A DNA stretch of 45,103 bases from Glaciecola sp. HTCC2999 (GCA_949498985.1 CATECQ010000034.1:1-45103); one strand, 5' to 3'; shown: positions 10,068 through 21,193, counted from the stretch's first letter. Notes: a model not told the origin generated them from the letters alone. Program-made: numbers and translations.

Positions 10068-10110
10068 GGCCAACTAGATGTGAATTTCTGGTTGGTCTGA
10101 TTTGTTTTTA
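10068..10110 (+). terminator. Terminator-like hairpin at the place where lpxD is normally found
   Basis: The arms 10068-10077 and 10088-10097 form ten pairs including two G-U wobbles around a ten-base loop, followed by an interrupted T-rich stretch (10101-10109). It sits between skp and fabZ, genes that in relatives are separated by lpxD without a terminator. The T tract begins four bases after the stem and is imperfect, so termination may be partial. Confidence 0.6.
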
Positions 10111-10162
10111 GGGTGTTTACAGGTAAGGTGGCGCCCATTATTGAATATTGGAGTATTTGACC

Positions 10163-10609
10163 TTGTCAAATGAATTAAACACGATTGAAATTCGTGAAAT
10201 TATGGATTTGCTTCCACATCGTTACCCTTTCTTGTTAGTTGATCGCGTGACTGATTATGAATTAGGTCAATCAATCAAAGCGTATAAAAACATTACGTTT
10301 AATGAGCCATGTTTTACGGGGCATTTTCCTGGTCAGCCTATTTTTCCTGGTGTATTAATTTTAGAAGCATTAGCCCAAGTTGCTGGTGTGTTAGGATTTA
10401 AAAGCATGGAAAAGACAGATAAGTTATACTTATTCGCAGGTGTTGACAATGCGCGCTTCAAAAAGCCGGTTGTCCCAGGTGATAAACTAGAAATGGAAGT
10501 TGAGCTAATCAAGGAACGTCGAGGTATATGGAAGTTTAGAGGTGCTGCACGAGTCGATGGAGATGAAGTGTGTAGTTCGGATTTCATGTGTGCAATGAGA
10601 GATATGTAA
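10163..10609 (+). CDS. fabZ: 3-hydroxyacyl-[acyl-carrier-protein] dehydratase FabZ
   Basis: FabZ dehydrates 3-hydroxyacyl-ACP in fatty acid elongation and competes with the Lpx enzymes for 3-hydroxymyristoyl-ACP. Using the TTG at 10163, with GGAG nine bases upstream, gives 148 residues. It also places the catalytic His54 and Glu68 ([16 protein letters not shown]) at the same numbers as E. coli. The upstream in-frame TTG at 10148 would overlap that ribosome binding site. The hot-dog fold motifs [14 protein letters not shown] and [17 protein letters not shown] are intact. It is followed one base later by lpxA. Confidence 0.95.
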   Translation: MSNELNTIEIREIMDLLPHRYPFLLVDRVTDYELGQSIKAYKNITFNEPCFTGHFPGQPIFPGVLILEALAQVAGVLGFKSMEKTDKLYLFAGVDNARFKKPVVPGDKLEMEVELIKERRGIWKFRGAARVDGDEVCSSDFMCAMRDM

Positions 10610-10610
10610 T

Positions 10611-11381
10611 TTGATCCATTCAACTGCAATTATTGAACCTACTGCGAGCATTGGCCGCAATGTGTCCATTGGTCCTTTTTGTTATGTTGGCGAAAACGTT
10701 AGCATTGGTGACAATTGTATTTTAGAGTCACATATTGTCATTAAACGTGATACAACTATTGGCAAAGGGAATCACTTTTTTCAGTTCTGTTCAATCGGTG
10801 AAGATTGTCAAGATAAGAAGTATGCAGGTGAAAAAACCTCACTTGTTATTGGGGACAATAACGTTTTTCGTGAATCATGCTCTGTACACAGAGGTACGAC
10901 GCAAGACCAATGTGTCACTAAAATTGGTTCGAATAACCTATTAATGGTGAATACCCATCTTGCACATGATTGTATGGTCGGTGACAATAATATTTTCGCC
11001 AACAATGCGACGGTTGCAGGTCATGTACATATTGGCGATTTTGTTATCTTAGGTGGCATGACGGCAGTGCATCAGTTTTGTCATATTGGTTCCCATGCCT
11101 TTACCGGCGGTGGTGCAGTTATTCTGCGGGATGTCCCTCCTTATGTAATGGTCAATGGCTTAAAGCATATTCCACAGACAATTAATTCGGAAGGATTGAA
11201 GCGTCGCGGGTTTAGTAGTGCTTCAATAATGGCAATAAAACGAGCTTATAAAGCCTTGTATCGTCAAAATAACACGATTGCAGAAGCAATAGTTGCCATA
11301 AAAGAAATTGCTCAAACAACTCCTGAGCTTGATGTGTTAGTCGATTTCTTAAGTCAACCTAACCGCGGTATCATTCGTTAA
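10611..11381 (+). CDS. lpxA: Acyl-[ACP]--UDP-N-acetylglucosamine O-acyltransferase
   Basis: LpxA performs the first step of lipid A synthesis, transferring 3-hydroxyacyl from ACP to UDP-GlcNAc. The 256-residue protein is a left-handed beta helix of hexapeptide repeats (IGRNVSIGPFCYVGENVSIG and onward). It has catalytic His119 in THLAHDCMVG, equivalent to E. coli His125, followed by the GGMTAVHQFCHIG stretch, and a helical C-terminal region from GLKRRGFS. The start is TTG one base after the fabZ stop, matching the MIHSTA amino terminus typical of the family. Translation is probably coupled to fabZ. Confidence 0.96.
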   Translation: MIHSTAIIEPTASIGRNVSIGPFCYVGENVSIGDNCILESHIVIKRDTTIGKGNHFFQFCSIGEDCQDKKYAGEKTSLVIGDNNVFRESCSVHRGTTQDQCVTKIGSNNLLMVNTHLAHDCMVGDNNIFANNATVAGHVHIGDFVILGGMTAVHQFCHIGSHAFTGGGAVILRDVPPYVMVNGLKHIPQTINSEGLKRRGFSSASIMAIKRAYKALYRQNNTIAEAIVAIKEIAQTTPELDVLVDFLSQPNRGIIR

Positions 11382-11383
11382 CT

Positions 11384-12670
11384 ATGTCCGCCTTACCAGT
11401 GGATAATAGCCCCTATAAAATCGCCCTTGTCTGTGCTGAACCTTCTGGTGATATGCTCGGCAGTGGTTTAGTTAAACAGTTATTGCAACGTTTTCCAAAT
11501 GCCCAAATCAAGGGGATTGGTGGTGAATTGTGTCAAGCTCAAGGCTTAGAGTCTTGGTTTGATATGAATGAATTATCTGTGATGGGGCTATTTGAAGTCA
11601 TCAAACATTTACCACGTTTATTAGCCATTCGAAAATCACTTAAACAACAATTACTTTCTTTTAAGCCTGATATTTATGTAGGCGTCGATGCTCCTGATTT
11701 TAATTTACCTATCGAAGCTTTTTTAAAAAATAAAGGGATTTGTACCGTTCATTATGTCTCTCCAACAATTTGGGCGTGGCGTGAATCCCGTGTGCATAAA
11801 ATTAAGCGGGCTGCAGATTGTGTCATGGGATTATTTCCCTTTGAGGCCCCTGTTTTTGCTAAATATCAGGTGAATTATCGATTTGTTGGTCACCCTATGG
11901 CAGATGCCATTGCGTTATCTCCAGATAAAGCATTAGCACGACAAACATTTAACCTAGATGATAAGCAGCCGGTAGTGGCACTATTACCTGGTTCTCGTAA
12001 TAGTGAAGTGCAACAACTGTTGCCTATATTTCTCGATTCATTCGAACAAATGCAAAGCGTTCAAGGCAATATTCGTGCGCTTGTACCAGCTGTGAATACT
12101 GTTCGAGAAACACAAATTCAAACCATATTGACACGGTATCCTAAAGCAGTTTCTGATGCTGTTATTGTAACTCGTCAAGTTGCCAGAGAAGTGATGGTTG
12201 CTAGTGATGCGGTATTGTTATCTTCAGGTACAGCAACTCTCGAAGCGATGTTATGTAAACGACCCATGTTATCAGTTTACAAAATGTCAGGGCTCACATA
12301 CCGTATGATGAAACGACTTTATAAGCCTAAGTACTTTTCGTTACCTAATATTTTAGCTAATGAGCCACTCGTACCAGAGTTACTTCAAGATGATGTTAAT
12401 CCATCTTTAATCAGCGATTACATGATAAATTTACTGAATTTATCAGAGCACTTAGATTTTCATCCATCAGTTGATGAGAAGGCTCGTGTTGAATTATTAC
12501 CAGTAAAAAGTGAGGGCTCTTGTTTATTTACGATTGATAAGCATCGCTTATCGTATATTTTATCGAGATTTGCACAACTTCATCATGACTTAGCTCAGGA
12601 TGCAGATAATCAAGCTGCGTCAACGGTTGCGAAATTATTATTGGGTCAACTCAATTCAGGTACAAACTAA
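11384..12670 (+). CDS. lpxB: Lipid A disaccharide synthase
   Basis: LpxB condenses UDP-2,3-diacylglucosamine with lipid X to form the lipid A disaccharide at the inner face of the cytoplasmic membrane (GT19 family). Family motifs include AEPSGDMLG (residues 18-26), YVSPTIWAWRESR, ALLPGSRNSEVQQLLP and SSGTATLEAML. At 428 residues it is about 46 longer than E. coli LpxB; most of the extra length is an insertion of roughly 30 residues after LNLSEHL, before the conserved C-terminal LHHDLAQDADNQAA segment. It begins two bases after the lpxA stop. Confidence 0.96.
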   Translation: MSALPVDNSPYKIALVCAEPSGDMLGSGLVKQLLQRFPNAQIKGIGGELCQAQGLESWFDMNELSVMGLFEVIKHLPRLLAIRKSLKQQLLSFKPDIYVGVDAPDFNLPIEAFLKNKGICTVHYVSPTIWAWRESRVHKIKRAADCVMGLFPFEAPVFAKYQVNYRFVGHPMADAIALSPDKALARQTFNLDDKQPVVALLPGSRNSEVQQLLPIFLDSFEQMQSVQGNIRALVPAVNTVRETQIQTILTRYPKAVSDAVIVTRQVAREVMVASDAVLLSSGTATLEAMLCKRPMLSVYKMSGLTYRMMKRLYKPKYFSLPNILANEPLVPELLQDDVNPSLISDYMINLLNLSEHLDFHPSVDEKARVELLPVKSEGSCLFTIDKHRLSYILSRFAQLHHDLAQDADNQAASTVAKLLLGQLNSGTN

Positions 12671-12710
12671 CGCTTAATCTAGAATTAACTATCAAGGAGT
12701 TATAATAATT

Positions 12711-13271
12711 ATGTTAATTGCTGGTGTAGATGAAGTAGGGCGAGGGCCGTTAGTCGGAGATGTTGTGACGGCAGCGGTGATTCTAGACCCGGCTCACCCC
12801 ATTGAAGCGTTGAACGACTCTAAGAAACTCTCCGAAAAAAAACGTGAAGCATTATTCCCAATCATTCAAGAACAGGCTTTAGCCTGGGCTATTGGTCGAG
12901 CGACACCCAGTGAAATAGATGAGCTGAATATATTAAACGCAACGATGCTTGCCATGTCCCGAGCGGTAGCTGGATTAGCTATTACACCTGATTTTGTGCA
13001 AGTAGATGGTAATCGATTACCACCGTGGGACTATGCCAGTGAAGCCATTGTAAAAGGCGATGGCAGTGTCCCATGTATAAGTGCAGCCTCAATATTGGCG
13101 AAAGTGGTACGTGATCAAGAAATGGTTATGTTAGATAAACTCCATCCAGATTATGGTTTTGCACAACATAAAGGTTACCCTACTAAAGCCCATTTAGCGT
13201 GTTTAGATAAGCTACCCGTTTTACCTTGTTACCGTAAGAGCTTTAAACCAGTCGCACTTCGACTTAAGTGA
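12711..13271 (+). CDS. rnhB: Ribonuclease HII
   Basis: RNase HII nicks RNA-DNA hybrids and starts ribonucleotide excision repair. The 186-residue protein contains the [12 protein letters not shown] motif with Asp7 and Glu8, Asp99 in VDGNR and Asp117, the four acidic residues of the active site, plus the [13 protein letters not shown] and [11 protein letters not shown] segments. It starts later than the E. coli protein because the N-terminal tail is missing. AAGGAG lies about 13 bases upstream of the ATG, somewhat far. It separates lpxB from dnaE as in enterobacteria. Confidence 0.96.
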   Translation: MLIAGVDEVGRGPLVGDVVTAAVILDPAHPIEALNDSKKLSEKKREALFPIIQEQALAWAIGRATPSEIDELNILNATMLAMSRAVAGLAITPDFVQVDGNRLPPWDYASEAIVKGDGSVPCISAASILAKVVRDQEMVMLDKLHPDYGFAQHKGYPTKAHLACLDKLPVLPCYRKSFKPVALRLK

Positions 13272-13392
13272 ATCAAATAATCAATAATTTTTGAAAAATT
13301 GGTATCGATTACTTCATTGTTTAACGTTATTTTTTGGTACAATTAATTCTTAATGATGTTGCCTGTTATTTTACTTAGGAACCACAGCTTAC

Positions 13393-16300
13393 ATGTCTTC
13401 TGAATTTATCCATTTACGTGTGCATAGTGATTATTCAATGATGGATGGTTTGAATAAAGTCAAACCGCTGCTAGATGAGTGCGTAAACCAAGAGATGCCG
13501 GCTATAGCACTGACAGATCAAATGAATATGTGTGGTTTGGTTAAGTTCTATTCTGAAGCACATAATCGTGGAATAAAACCCATTATTGGTACGGACTTTT
13601 GGGTTCAAGATCTCTCTGAATCACCTAATATTTTCCGTTTGACATTATTAGCCACTGATAATGAAGGCTATAAAAATATTACGGTGTTGATATCAAAAGC
13701 GTATCAACGTGGTCATGTAGATCATCGACCGGTTATTGATAAAGCGTGGTTAGTTGAACATCAATCAGGCATTATTATTTTATCAGGTGCGACTCGAGGT
13801 GATCTTGGTGAGGCATTACTAAAAGATAACCAAAGAGCTGCAACTCAGATTGCTGAATTTTACCAAACCCATTTTCCTGATCGTTATTACATTGAGTTAA
13901 TTCGTACCGGTCGTGCAAATGAAAATCAATATATTAAAGCTGCAGTAGTATTTGCAGAACAACATAACTTACCTGTCGTCGCCACCAATGAAGTCTGCTT
14001 TATTGCAGCAGAAAATTTTGCCGCACATGAAATTCGAGTCAGCATCCACGATGGTTATACCTTAGAAGATTCTCGGCGGCCTAAACATTACTCTCCGCAG
14101 CAGTACCTGCGCTCTGAAGAAGAAATGGTTGCGTTGTTTGATGATATTCCTGAAGCGATTATCAATACTGTTGAGATTGCTAAACGGTGTAATGTCACCG
14201 TCCAGTTAGGTACTTATTTTTTACCCAATTTCCCTACGGGTGACTTATCAACAGAAGATTTCTTAATTAAAGTCTCTAAAGAAGGTTTAGAGCGACGATT
14301 ATTGAAACTGTTTCCAAATGAATCCGAACGCGCTGAAAAGCGCATTGAATATGATGAACGTCTAGATATTGAATTAAAAGTCATTAATCAGATGGGATTT
14401 CCAGGTTATTTCTTGATCGTCATGGAATTTATTCAATGGTCCAAAGATAATGGTATTCCAGTAGGACCTGGGCGTGGTTCAGGTGCTGGTTCACTCGTGG
14501 CATATGCACTGGATATAACGGATTTAGACCCACTTGAGTTTGATTTGCTATTCGAACGATTCCTCAACCCTGAACGTGTATCTATGCCAGATTTTGATAT
14601 TGATTTTTGTATGGATCGTCGAGATGAGGTAATTGACCATGTTGCACAAATGTATGGTCGCGAGGCGGTTTCTCAAATTATTACCTTTGGTACCATGGCG
14701 GCAAAAGCCGTTGTACGCGATGTTGGACGAGTATTAGGACATCCTTATGGATTTGTTGACCGTATCTCTAAACTAATCCCTTCTGACCCTGGTATGACAC
14801 TAGCCAAAGCATTTGATGTTGAGCCTCGCTTAGGTGAGCTTGAAAATATGGATGATGATGTCAAAGAATTATTGAGCATGGCTCGTATTCTTGAAGGCGT
14901 GACTCGAAATGCGGGTAAGCATGCTGGAGGTGTCGTTATTGCTCCGACACAGATAACGGATTTCTCTCCATTATATTGTGATGATCAAGGCAACAACCCG
15001 GTGACTCAATTTGATAAAAATGATGTTGAAACTGCGGGGTTAGTTAAGTTCGATTTCTTAGGCCTCAGGACATTAACTATCATTCAATGGGCCATTGATA
15101 TGATTAAGGAGATGACCGGGGAAATCGTTGATATCACCCAAATACCACTAGAAGATCCTGCCTGTTTTGAATTATTACAACGTGCTGAATCAACCGCTGT
15201 ATTCCAATTAGAGTCGCGTGGGATGAAAGACTTAATTAACCGTCTACGTCCCGATTGTTTTGAAGATATTATTGCATTGGTGGCATTATTTAGGCCCGGT
15301 CCATTGCAATCTGGCATGGTAGATAACTTTATCGACCGTAAGCATGGTCGAGAGGCGATATCTTACCCAGATGCAAATTATCAGCACGAATGTTTACAAG
15401 TTATCTTAGAACCGACCTATGGCATCATTTTATATCAAGAGCAGGTGATGCAAATTGCTCAAGAGATGGCCGGGTATTCGCTAGGTGGTGCGGATTTATT
15501 ACGTCGAGCTATGGGTAAGAAAAAACCAGAAGAGATGGAAAAGCAGCGTTCTGTGTTTGCTGAAGGCTCTAAAAATAATAATATCGATCCTGATTTGGCG
15601 ATGAAAATTTTTGATCTGGTAGAAAAATTTGCGGGTTATGGATTTAATAAATCTCACTCTGCTGCTTATGCCTTAGTGTCGTATCAAACATTGTGGTTGA
15701 AAACACATTATCCCGCTTATTTCATGGCGGCTGTGATGTCTGCAGATATGGATAATACGGATAAAATTGTGACGCTAGCCGATGAATGTCAGCGTATGGG
15801 GATCACAATTTGCCCACCAGATTTAAACAGTGGTAAATACAAATTTACTGTCAACGACAAGCAAGAGATCGTCTATGGCATTGGCGCAATAAAAGGGGTA
15901 GGTGAAGGCCCTATCACAGCGATTATTGAAGCACGTAATGTGCATGGTTCGTTTTCCGATCTATTTGATTTTTGTGCCAAAATTGATATCAAGAAAGTCA
16001 ACAAACGAGTATTAGAAAAATTAGTGTTGGCCGGAGCTATGGATAATTTAGGTCCCCATCGTGCTGCTATTATGGCCTCTTTACAAGATGCATTAGATGC
16101 AGCATCACAACACGCTAGAGCTGAGAGTTTTGGTCAAGGTGATATGTTTGGGTTGTTAACCGACTCTGAAGATGCTGAACAAGCATTTGCTAATGTGCCT
16201 GTTTGGTCTGAAAAAGTCTGGCTTGATGGTGAAAAAGAAACCCTTGGGTTATATTTAACCGGTCATCCAATTAACCGCTATCTGAGTGAGTTAAAACATT

Positions 16301-16854
16301 ATACGGATAGTCGAATTCATGATTTGAAGCCTACGAGTAAAGACAATCAAGTGGCCATTGCTGGTTTAGTCTTAGGTGTTAGGGTGATGACTAACAAAAA
16401 AGGTCGCCGCTGGGCGATTGTGACATTGGATGATAAATCGGCTCGTATTGATGTTCGACTATTCCCTGATATGTATGAGACCTATGAACCACTGCTTCAA
16501 TCAGATAAAATATTATATGTAAAAGGACAGGTCAGCTTTGATGAATTCGCTGCGGGGAATACAATGACCGTTAGAGCGTTAATGGATATTACTGATGCCC
16601 GAGAACAATTTGTTCGCGCATTATCAATTTCACTTGAATATAACGAAGAACTAAATCGTAAAATTGATGAGGCATCTCGAATTTTAGAGCATTATCGAGG
16701 GGGAACTTGCCCACTGGAGTTTAGTGTTCTGCATGAAGATTTAGAAGTGGCATTAGTGTCAGATACACAGTGGTATGTGACACCTAGTGACCAATTATTA
16801 CATGAATTAAGACAATGTATGGGTGAGCAAAACGTTCATCTGATGTTTTCATAA
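13393..16854 (+). CDS. dnaE: DNA polymerase III alpha subunit
   Basis: DnaE is the replicative polymerase subunit. The 1153-residue protein (E. coli 1160) starts with a PHP domain ([14 protein letters not shown]). It continues with the polymerase palm containing [28 protein letters not shown] (Asp400, Asp402, Asp404) and KFDFLGL (Asp554), then the fingers with GRGS-linked and MGKKKPEEM segments. It ends with the helix-hairpin-helix, the OB fold ([13 protein letters not shown]) and the tau-binding tail. The beta-clamp-binding stretch around QGDMFG (near residue 916) is present. A 121-base gap upstream holds a TACAAT -10-like element at 13338-13343 without a good -35. Confidence 0.98.
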   Translation: MSSEFIHLRVHSDYSMMDGLNKVKPLLDECVNQEMPAIALTDQMNMCGLVKFYSEAHNRGIKPIIGTDFWVQDLSESPNIFRLTLLATDNEGYKNITVLISKAYQRGHVDHRPVIDKAWLVEHQSGIIILSGATRGDLGEALLKDNQRAATQIAEFYQTHFPDRYYIELIRTGRANENQYIKAAVVFAEQHNLPVVATNEVCFIAAENFAAHEIRVSIHDGYTLEDSRRPKHYSPQQYLRSEEEMVALFDDIPEAIINTVEIAKRCNVTVQLGTYFLPNFPTGDLSTEDFLIKVSKEGLERRLLKLFPNESERAEKRIEYDERLDIELKVINQMGFPGYFLIVMEFIQWSKDNGIPVGPGRGSGAGSLVAYALDITDLDPLEFDLLFERFLNPERVSMPDFDIDFCMDRRDEVIDHVAQMYGREAVSQIITFGTMAAKAVVRDVGRVLGHPYGFVDRISKLIPSDPGMTLAKAFDVEPRLGELENMDDDVKELLSMARILEGVTRNAGKHAGGVVIAPTQITDFSPLYCDDQGNNPVTQFDKNDVETAGLVKFDFLGLRTLTIIQWAIDMIKEMTGEIVDITQIPLEDPACFELLQRAESTAVFQLESRGMKDLINRLRPDCFEDIIALVALFRPGPLQSGMVDNFIDRKHGREAISYPDANYQHECLQVILEPTYGIILYQEQVMQIAQEMAGYSLGGADLLRRAMGKKKPEEMEKQRSVFAEGSKNNNIDPDLAMKIFDLVEKFAGYGFNKSHSAAYALVSYQTLWLKTHYPAYFMAAVMSADMDNTDKIVTLADECQRMGITICPPDLNSGKYKFTVNDKQEIVYGIGAIKGVGEGPITAIIEARNVHGSFSDLFDFCAKIDIKKVNKRVLEKLVLAGAMDNLGPHRAAIMASLQDALDAASQHARAESFGQGDMFGLLTDSEDAEQAFANVPVWSEKVWLDGEKETLGLYLTGHPINRYLSELKHYTDSRIHDLKPTSKDNQVAIAGLVLGVRVMTNKKGRRWAIVTLDDKSARIDVRLFPDMYETYEPLLQSDKILYVKGQVSFDEFAAGNTMTVRALMDITDAREQFVRALSISLEYNEELNRKIDEASRILEHYRGGTCPLEFSVLHEDLEVALVSDTQWYVTPSDQLLHELRQCMGEQNVHLMFS

Positions 16855-16885
16855 TCCCAACATTCACATTTTAATAGGAAAGTAC

Positions 16886-17842
16886 ATGAGCGTACATTTT
16901 TTGGATTTTGAGCAACCTATTGCTGAATTAGAAGCCAAAATAGAAGAACTTCGTCTAGTTAACCAAACAGGTAAGCTGGATTTAGGTATTGAAGATGAGA
17001 TTAATCGTCTACAAGAAAGAAGTGAGGACCTCACACGTAAAATTTTTAAAGATTTAGGCGCATGGCAGGTTTCTCAATTAGCACGCCATCCCTTACGTCC
17101 TTATACACATGATTATATTGCGCATACTTTTGCTGAGTTTAATGAACTTGCTGGTGATAGAGCTTATGCCGATGATAAAGCTATTGTGGGTGGGTTAGCG
17201 ATGTTAGATGATGAGCCGGTGATGATTATAGGACATCAAAAAGGTCGAGATACCCATGAAAAAATCAAACGTAATTTTGGTATGCCGAAACCAGAAGGCT
17301 ACCGCAAAGCATTGCGTTTGATGAAAATGGCTGAGCGTTTTAATCTCCCAGTATTGACTTTAATTGACACCCCTGGAGCTTACCCTGGCGTGGGTGCAGA
17401 AGAACGTGGTCAATCAGAAGCCATTGCTCGAAACTTAAAAGAGATGGCAGAGCTGAATGTTCCGGTAATTTGTACTGTTATTGGTGAAGGTGGTTCAGGT
17501 GGTGCTTTAGCGATTGGTGTCGGTGATCGCGTGAATATGTTGCAGTACTCGACTTATTCGGTGATTTCACCAGAAGGATGTGCTTCAATTTTATGGAAGA
17601 GTGCAGAGAAAGCGCCATTAGCAGCCGAAGCAATGGGTGTTGGTGCTCAGCAAATTAAATCACTGGGATTAATTAATGAAATTATTCCAGAACCGTTAGG
17701 TGGAGCGCATCGCAATCATCAAGGGATGGCAGCAAACTACAAAGCGACCGTTAAGCAACAACTAGCACAATTAAAGGCGCTCAGTTTGGATGAACTTAAA
17801 GCGCAGCGTTATGAAAGACTAATGTCGTTTGGCTATTGTTAA
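16886..17842 (+). CDS. accA: Acetyl-CoA carboxylase carboxyltransferase subunit alpha
   Basis: AccA pairs with AccD to transfer carboxyl from biotin carboxyl carrier protein to acetyl-CoA, giving malonyl-CoA for fatty acid synthesis. The 318-residue protein (E. coli 319) has the N-terminal coiled-coil (residues about 5-55), [39 protein letters not shown] and the crotonase-fold oxyanion segment [22 protein letters not shown] precedes the ATG. Its 3' end overlaps tilS by 14 bases. Confidence 0.98.
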   Translation: MSVHFLDFEQPIAELEAKIEELRLVNQTGKLDLGIEDEINRLQERSEDLTRKIFKDLGAWQVSQLARHPLRPYTHDYIAHTFAEFNELAGDRAYADDKAIVGGLAMLDDEPVMIIGHQKGRDTHEKIKRNFGMPKPEGYRKALRLMKMAERFNLPVLTLIDTPGAYPGVGAEERGQSEAIARNLKEMAELNVPVICTVIGEGGSGGALAIGVGDRVNMLQYSTYSVISPEGCASILWKSAEKAPLAAEAMGVGAQQIKSLGLINEIIPEPLGGAHRNHQGMAANYKATVKQQLAQLKALSLDELKAQRYERLMSFGYC

Positions 17843-19109
17843 GTCGTTAATTGATCTTACCTCATCGAGTTGGGCGTTCGTTTATCAACGCCCTGTTTAT
17901 CTTGCTCTTAGTGGAGGCAAGGACTCTGTTGTTCTGCTCGATTCGCTTATGCAGCAATGGCCCATAGATGCCAAATATCCACTGACCTTATTGCATGTCA
18001 ACCATCATCTTCAAGCTGATGCTGAACTTTGGGCAACACATTGCCAACGTTTAGCGCGTCATTATAAAATCGATTGTCACATCTTAGACGTATATCTGGA
18101 TAATACGAAGAGCAATATTGAATCTCAAGCGCGTCAAGCTCGCTATTCTGCTTTATTTAGTGCGATGTCTGAAAATGGAGTTCTACTAGTGGCTCAGCAT
18201 GCTGACGATCAAGTCGAAACGTTATTTTTACAGTTGAAACGTGGTGCAGGTCTAACCGGTTTATCAGGAATGGCATCTTGGCAATCAGGTTTTAAACAAT
18301 TTGGTGCCCATCCATCAATCAATGTGTTTCGTCCTTTACTTGAGGTCACACAAGCACAAATTAATGACTATGCAGCGGTGCATTTATCCCCATCAGACTG
18401 GGTAGATGATCCTAGTAATACAAATACACAATTTGACAGAAATTTTCTCCGCTCACATGTCATTCCTCTTTTATCATCTCGCTGGACTCATTGGACTCAA
18501 AAAGTGGTGCAGAGTATGTCAGTGTTAAACGATGAACATACATTATTAAACGAAGTCACAGAAGAACGTTTATTTGCTTGTATTGATGCACAGCAATTAG
18601 TGATAGATAAGCTAGCGACGTATTCGAATCGATGGCAACGTCAAATAGTGCGTCATTTTGCCCTTAAGGTGGGGCATGTTGTTTTAACACAAGCTCAACT
18701 CCAACAATTATGTCAAATCATACATGCTAAAGCGGATGCGAAAGGACGTTTAAGTGTAGTAAATAACACTCATGCTTTAGTTCACTTTGAGCGTTTTCAA
18801 GGCCATATCTATATCCTTGAGGATGCTCAAATTCAAGCTGCATCATTGGCTATGTCTGAACTGCAAAGTAATGACCAACAAGAGCTCAGTTCTAGCGGCA
18901 CTGGCGAGGTGTTTTCTTTTAAAGCCGTTGCACAAAGTTATAAGATAAAACCCCTTGGAGCATCGTATTCCAAACCCATCAAACAATGGTTTCAACATTG
19001 GGGAATCGCACCTTGGGAGCGATCATTCACCTTGATCAAAACGCGCAACAATATTGATGTTAGTCTTTGGTGTAACGGTCGTACTTTTGAATTAACCAAG
19101 GATGATTAA
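17829..19109 (+). CDS. tilS: tRNA(Ile)-lysidine synthase
   Basis: TilS converts C34 of the CAU-anticodon tRNA-Ile to lysidine, changing its decoding from AUG to AUA. The 426-residue protein has the PP-loop SGGKDS at 28-33, [10 protein letters not shown], the [11 protein letters not shown] and [21 protein letters not shown] catalytic segments, and the C-terminal TilS substrate-binding domain ([26 protein letters not shown]). The TTG at 17829 overlaps the end of accA. No ATG or GTG precedes the PP-loop at a plausible distance, so coupled translation from TTG is the best reading. Confidence 0.92.
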   Translation: MAIVKSLIDLTSSSWAFVYQRPVYLALSGGKDSVVLLDSLMQQWPIDAKYPLTLLHVNHHLQADAELWATHCQRLARHYKIDCHILDVYLDNTKSNIESQARQARYSALFSAMSENGVLLVAQHADDQVETLFLQLKRGAGLTGLSGMASWQSGFKQFGAHPSINVFRPLLEVTQAQINDYAAVHLSPSDWVDDPSNTNTQFDRNFLRSHVIPLLSSRWTHWTQKVVQSMSVLNDEHTLLNEVTEERLFACIDAQQLVIDKLATYSNRWQRQIVRHFALKVGHVVLTQAQLQQLCQIIHAKADAKGRLSVVNNTHALVHFERFQGHIYILEDAQIQAASLAMSELQSNDQQELSSSGTGEVFSFKAVAQSYKIKPLGASYSKPIKQWFQHWGIAPWERSFTLIKTRNNIDVSLWCNGRTFELTKDD

Positions 19110-21076
19110 TGCCCACTGAATTTATCTCTGTACTGAGTTTGCTTGTTGTTGCGGTTATTTCCACATGGTGTTTTAAGCGCATCAATTTACCGCCAATTCT
19201 CGCGTATTTATTTGCCGGGATTATTGTGGGTCCCAGTGTGTTAAGTCTATTTGATCATCCTGAACAAATGCATGTGCTAGCAGAGATAGGTATCGCTTTT
19301 TTGCTGTTTACTTTAGGTTTAGAATTTTCCTTACCCAAATTACAAGCCATGCGGCACTTAGTATTTGGTCTTGGTATGAGTCAAATGGTGATTACCACAC
19401 TATTAGCTTCAGGGGTTGCTTATTTGTTTGGTTTTTCGACATCAGCAGCGCTGGTTATTGGAGGAATAATCGGTTTATCCTCGACAGCAATTGTGATTAA
19501 ACAAACAACAGAAATGGGCACATTAAATACGCCGCGTTCACAACTTGCAGTGTCTATTTTACTCTTCCAAGATTTAGCTGTTGTCCCATTTTTAATTTTT
19601 ATTCCTCTGATCAATAACCCCGCAGAATCCTCTTTTACCATGTTAATGTTAATCGCATTATTGAAAGGAATCGTGGTGATAACGACCTTGCTTTTAATTG
19701 GCAAATGGGTCTTACCGAAGTTATTTCGAGAAATTGCCAATACCCGCACTGACGAATTATTTGTATTGACGACTATTACCGTCGTGTTGATGGCTTCTGG
19801 ATTAACTTATGCCATGGGTTTATCGCTAGCGCTAGGCGCTTTTATTGCAGGAATGATGTTAGGTGAAAGTCAGTATAAATATCAATTAGAGTCAGATATA
19901 CGGCCTTTTCAAGATATTTTAATGGGGCTGTTTTTTGTCACCGTAGGGATGCAACTGGATTTACCTATTGTATGGGAATATGCATTTATTATTATTGCTG
20001 GTTTGATCGCGATGTTGGCACTTAAAGTACTCATTGTCCGCTTCTCAGCTTGGGCATTCAAAACGAATGATAATGATGCATGGGCAGCCGCATTCAAAGT
20101 TTGTCAAATGGGCGAATTCAGTTTTATTCTCGCGTCACTCGCTGTTACTCATTCGGTATTAGATTCTAAAACAGCTTCGATTTTAGTTAGTATTGGCATT
20201 TTAAGTATGATTTGTACGCCTTATTTGGTTGCTAATAGTGTGCGTTTTGCAAACGTCTTTGCCCCAGATAAGACAGCTGGTTCGATCAATAATGCGCAAG
20301 TACTCGAGCAGATTCGAAGCGGTCATGTGATTATTTTGGGATATGGACGAGTTGGGCAGTCAACGGCACGTATGTTAGATATGGAAAATATTAAATATAT
20401 TGCCGTGGATATTGATCCAATCAGAGTACAAGAATCACAAACGGCAAACGAACCTGTCATATACGGTGATGTGTCCGATAAATCGATATTACAGAGTGTT
20501 AATATTGATGAAGCTGTGTCTGTAATTGTGACGTTTGATCATATACCTAAAGCCACTCAATGTATTGATTGTATTAGAGGCTTTAATAGCGATATTCCTA
20601 TAATTGTTCGCACACGAAAAGACTATGCAATGGATGCCTTGTATAACAGTGGAGCGACTCAAGTCGTACCTGAACTACAAGAAGGGGTATTGATGTTAGT
20701 CTCACAGGTATATCATTACAGCGGTGTGCCCCTTGCCAAGATATTAAAACGTATTCGCAATGAACGAAAAGGCCACTATGATCATTTACATGGGTTTTAT
20801 CCTGGTGAAACGACAGAAGTGAGTTATGAAAGTGTCGATAAGCTGCGTTTCATGCATGCGATTAATATCAACCGTTCTGCATGGGCTGTTGGTAAAACAG
20901 TCGGTCAATGTGACTTATTGAAATATGGTGTACAAGTCAGAAAAATTAAACGTGGGCATGATGTGATTATTGATCCTCCAATGCAAGAAGTACTATGTGA
21001 TGATGATATTTTAGTGATAAGTGGTAAACCGCAACGTGTTGAACGTGCCGAGCGCTTTATCCTTGATGGACATTAA
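19109..21076 (+). CDS. Kef-type cation:proton antiporter of the CPA2 family
   Basis: This is an inner-membrane antiporter expected to exchange K+ or Na+ for protons. The first 385 or so residues form about twelve membrane helices with LPPILAYLFAGIIVGPSVL, the GLEFSLPKL segment and the PFQDILMGLFFVTVGMQLD stretch typical of Kef and YbaL proteins. They are followed by an RCK/TrkA-N domain with the GYGRVG nucleotide-binding loop (about residues 411-416) and a TrkA-C domain (about 570-650). Length is 655. The ATG overlaps the tilS stop by one base. No KefG/KefF-type quinone oxidoreductase partner is nearby, so glutathione-gated KefB function cannot be claimed. Confidence 0.9.
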   Translation: MPTEFISVLSLLVVAVISTWCFKRINLPPILAYLFAGIIVGPSVLSLFDHPEQMHVLAEIGIAFLLFTLGLEFSLPKLQAMRHLVFGLGMSQMVITTLLASGVAYLFGFSTSAALVIGGIIGLSSTAIVIKQTTEMGTLNTPRSQLAVSILLFQDLAVVPFLIFIPLINNPAESSFTMLMLIALLKGIVVITTLLLIGKWVLPKLFREIANTRTDELFVLTTITVVLMASGLTYAMGLSLALGAFIAGMMLGESQYKYQLESDIRPFQDILMGLFFVTVGMQLDLPIVWEYAFIIIAGLIAMLALKVLIVRFSAWAFKTNDNDAWAAAFKVCQMGEFSFILASLAVTHSVLDSKTASILVSIGILSMICTPYLVANSVRFANVFAPDKTAGSINNAQVLEQIRSGHVIILGYGRVGQSTARMLDMENIKYIAVDIDPIRVQESQTANEPVIYGDVSDKSILQSVNIDEAVSVIVTFDHIPKATQCIDCIRGFNSDIPIIVRTRKDYAMDALYNSGATQVVPELQEGVLMLVSQVYHYSGVPLAKILKRIRNERKGHYDHLHGFYPGETTEVSYESVDKLRFMHAININRSAWAVGKTVGQCDLLKYGVQVRKIKRGHDVIIDPPMQEVLCDDDILVISGKPQRVERAERFILDGH

Positions 21077-21130
21077 AATACTATTTTGCTTCATCTAATT
21101 GTTGTTTGAAGTGTCTTTTTAAGTGAAAAA

Positions 21131-21157
21131 TGGACATCGTTTATATGTTAATATAAC
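21131..21157 (+). promoter_or_regulatory. Possible promoter for tadA
   Basis: TGGACA at 21131-21136 and TATAAC at 21152-21157 resemble -35 and -10 hexamers, but the 15-base spacer is short. It lies in the 117-base gap between the antiporter gene and tadA, where a promoter would be expected. Confidence 0.35.
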
Positions 21158-21193
21158 AATGGAAAAATCATCACATATTGAGTAAATATAAAC

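Noticed and set aside
10116-10144. Promoter for fabZ (TTTACA, 17 bases, TATTGA)
   Set aside because: The expected transcription start would fall on the fabZ ribosome binding site, and the -10 matches only three positions.
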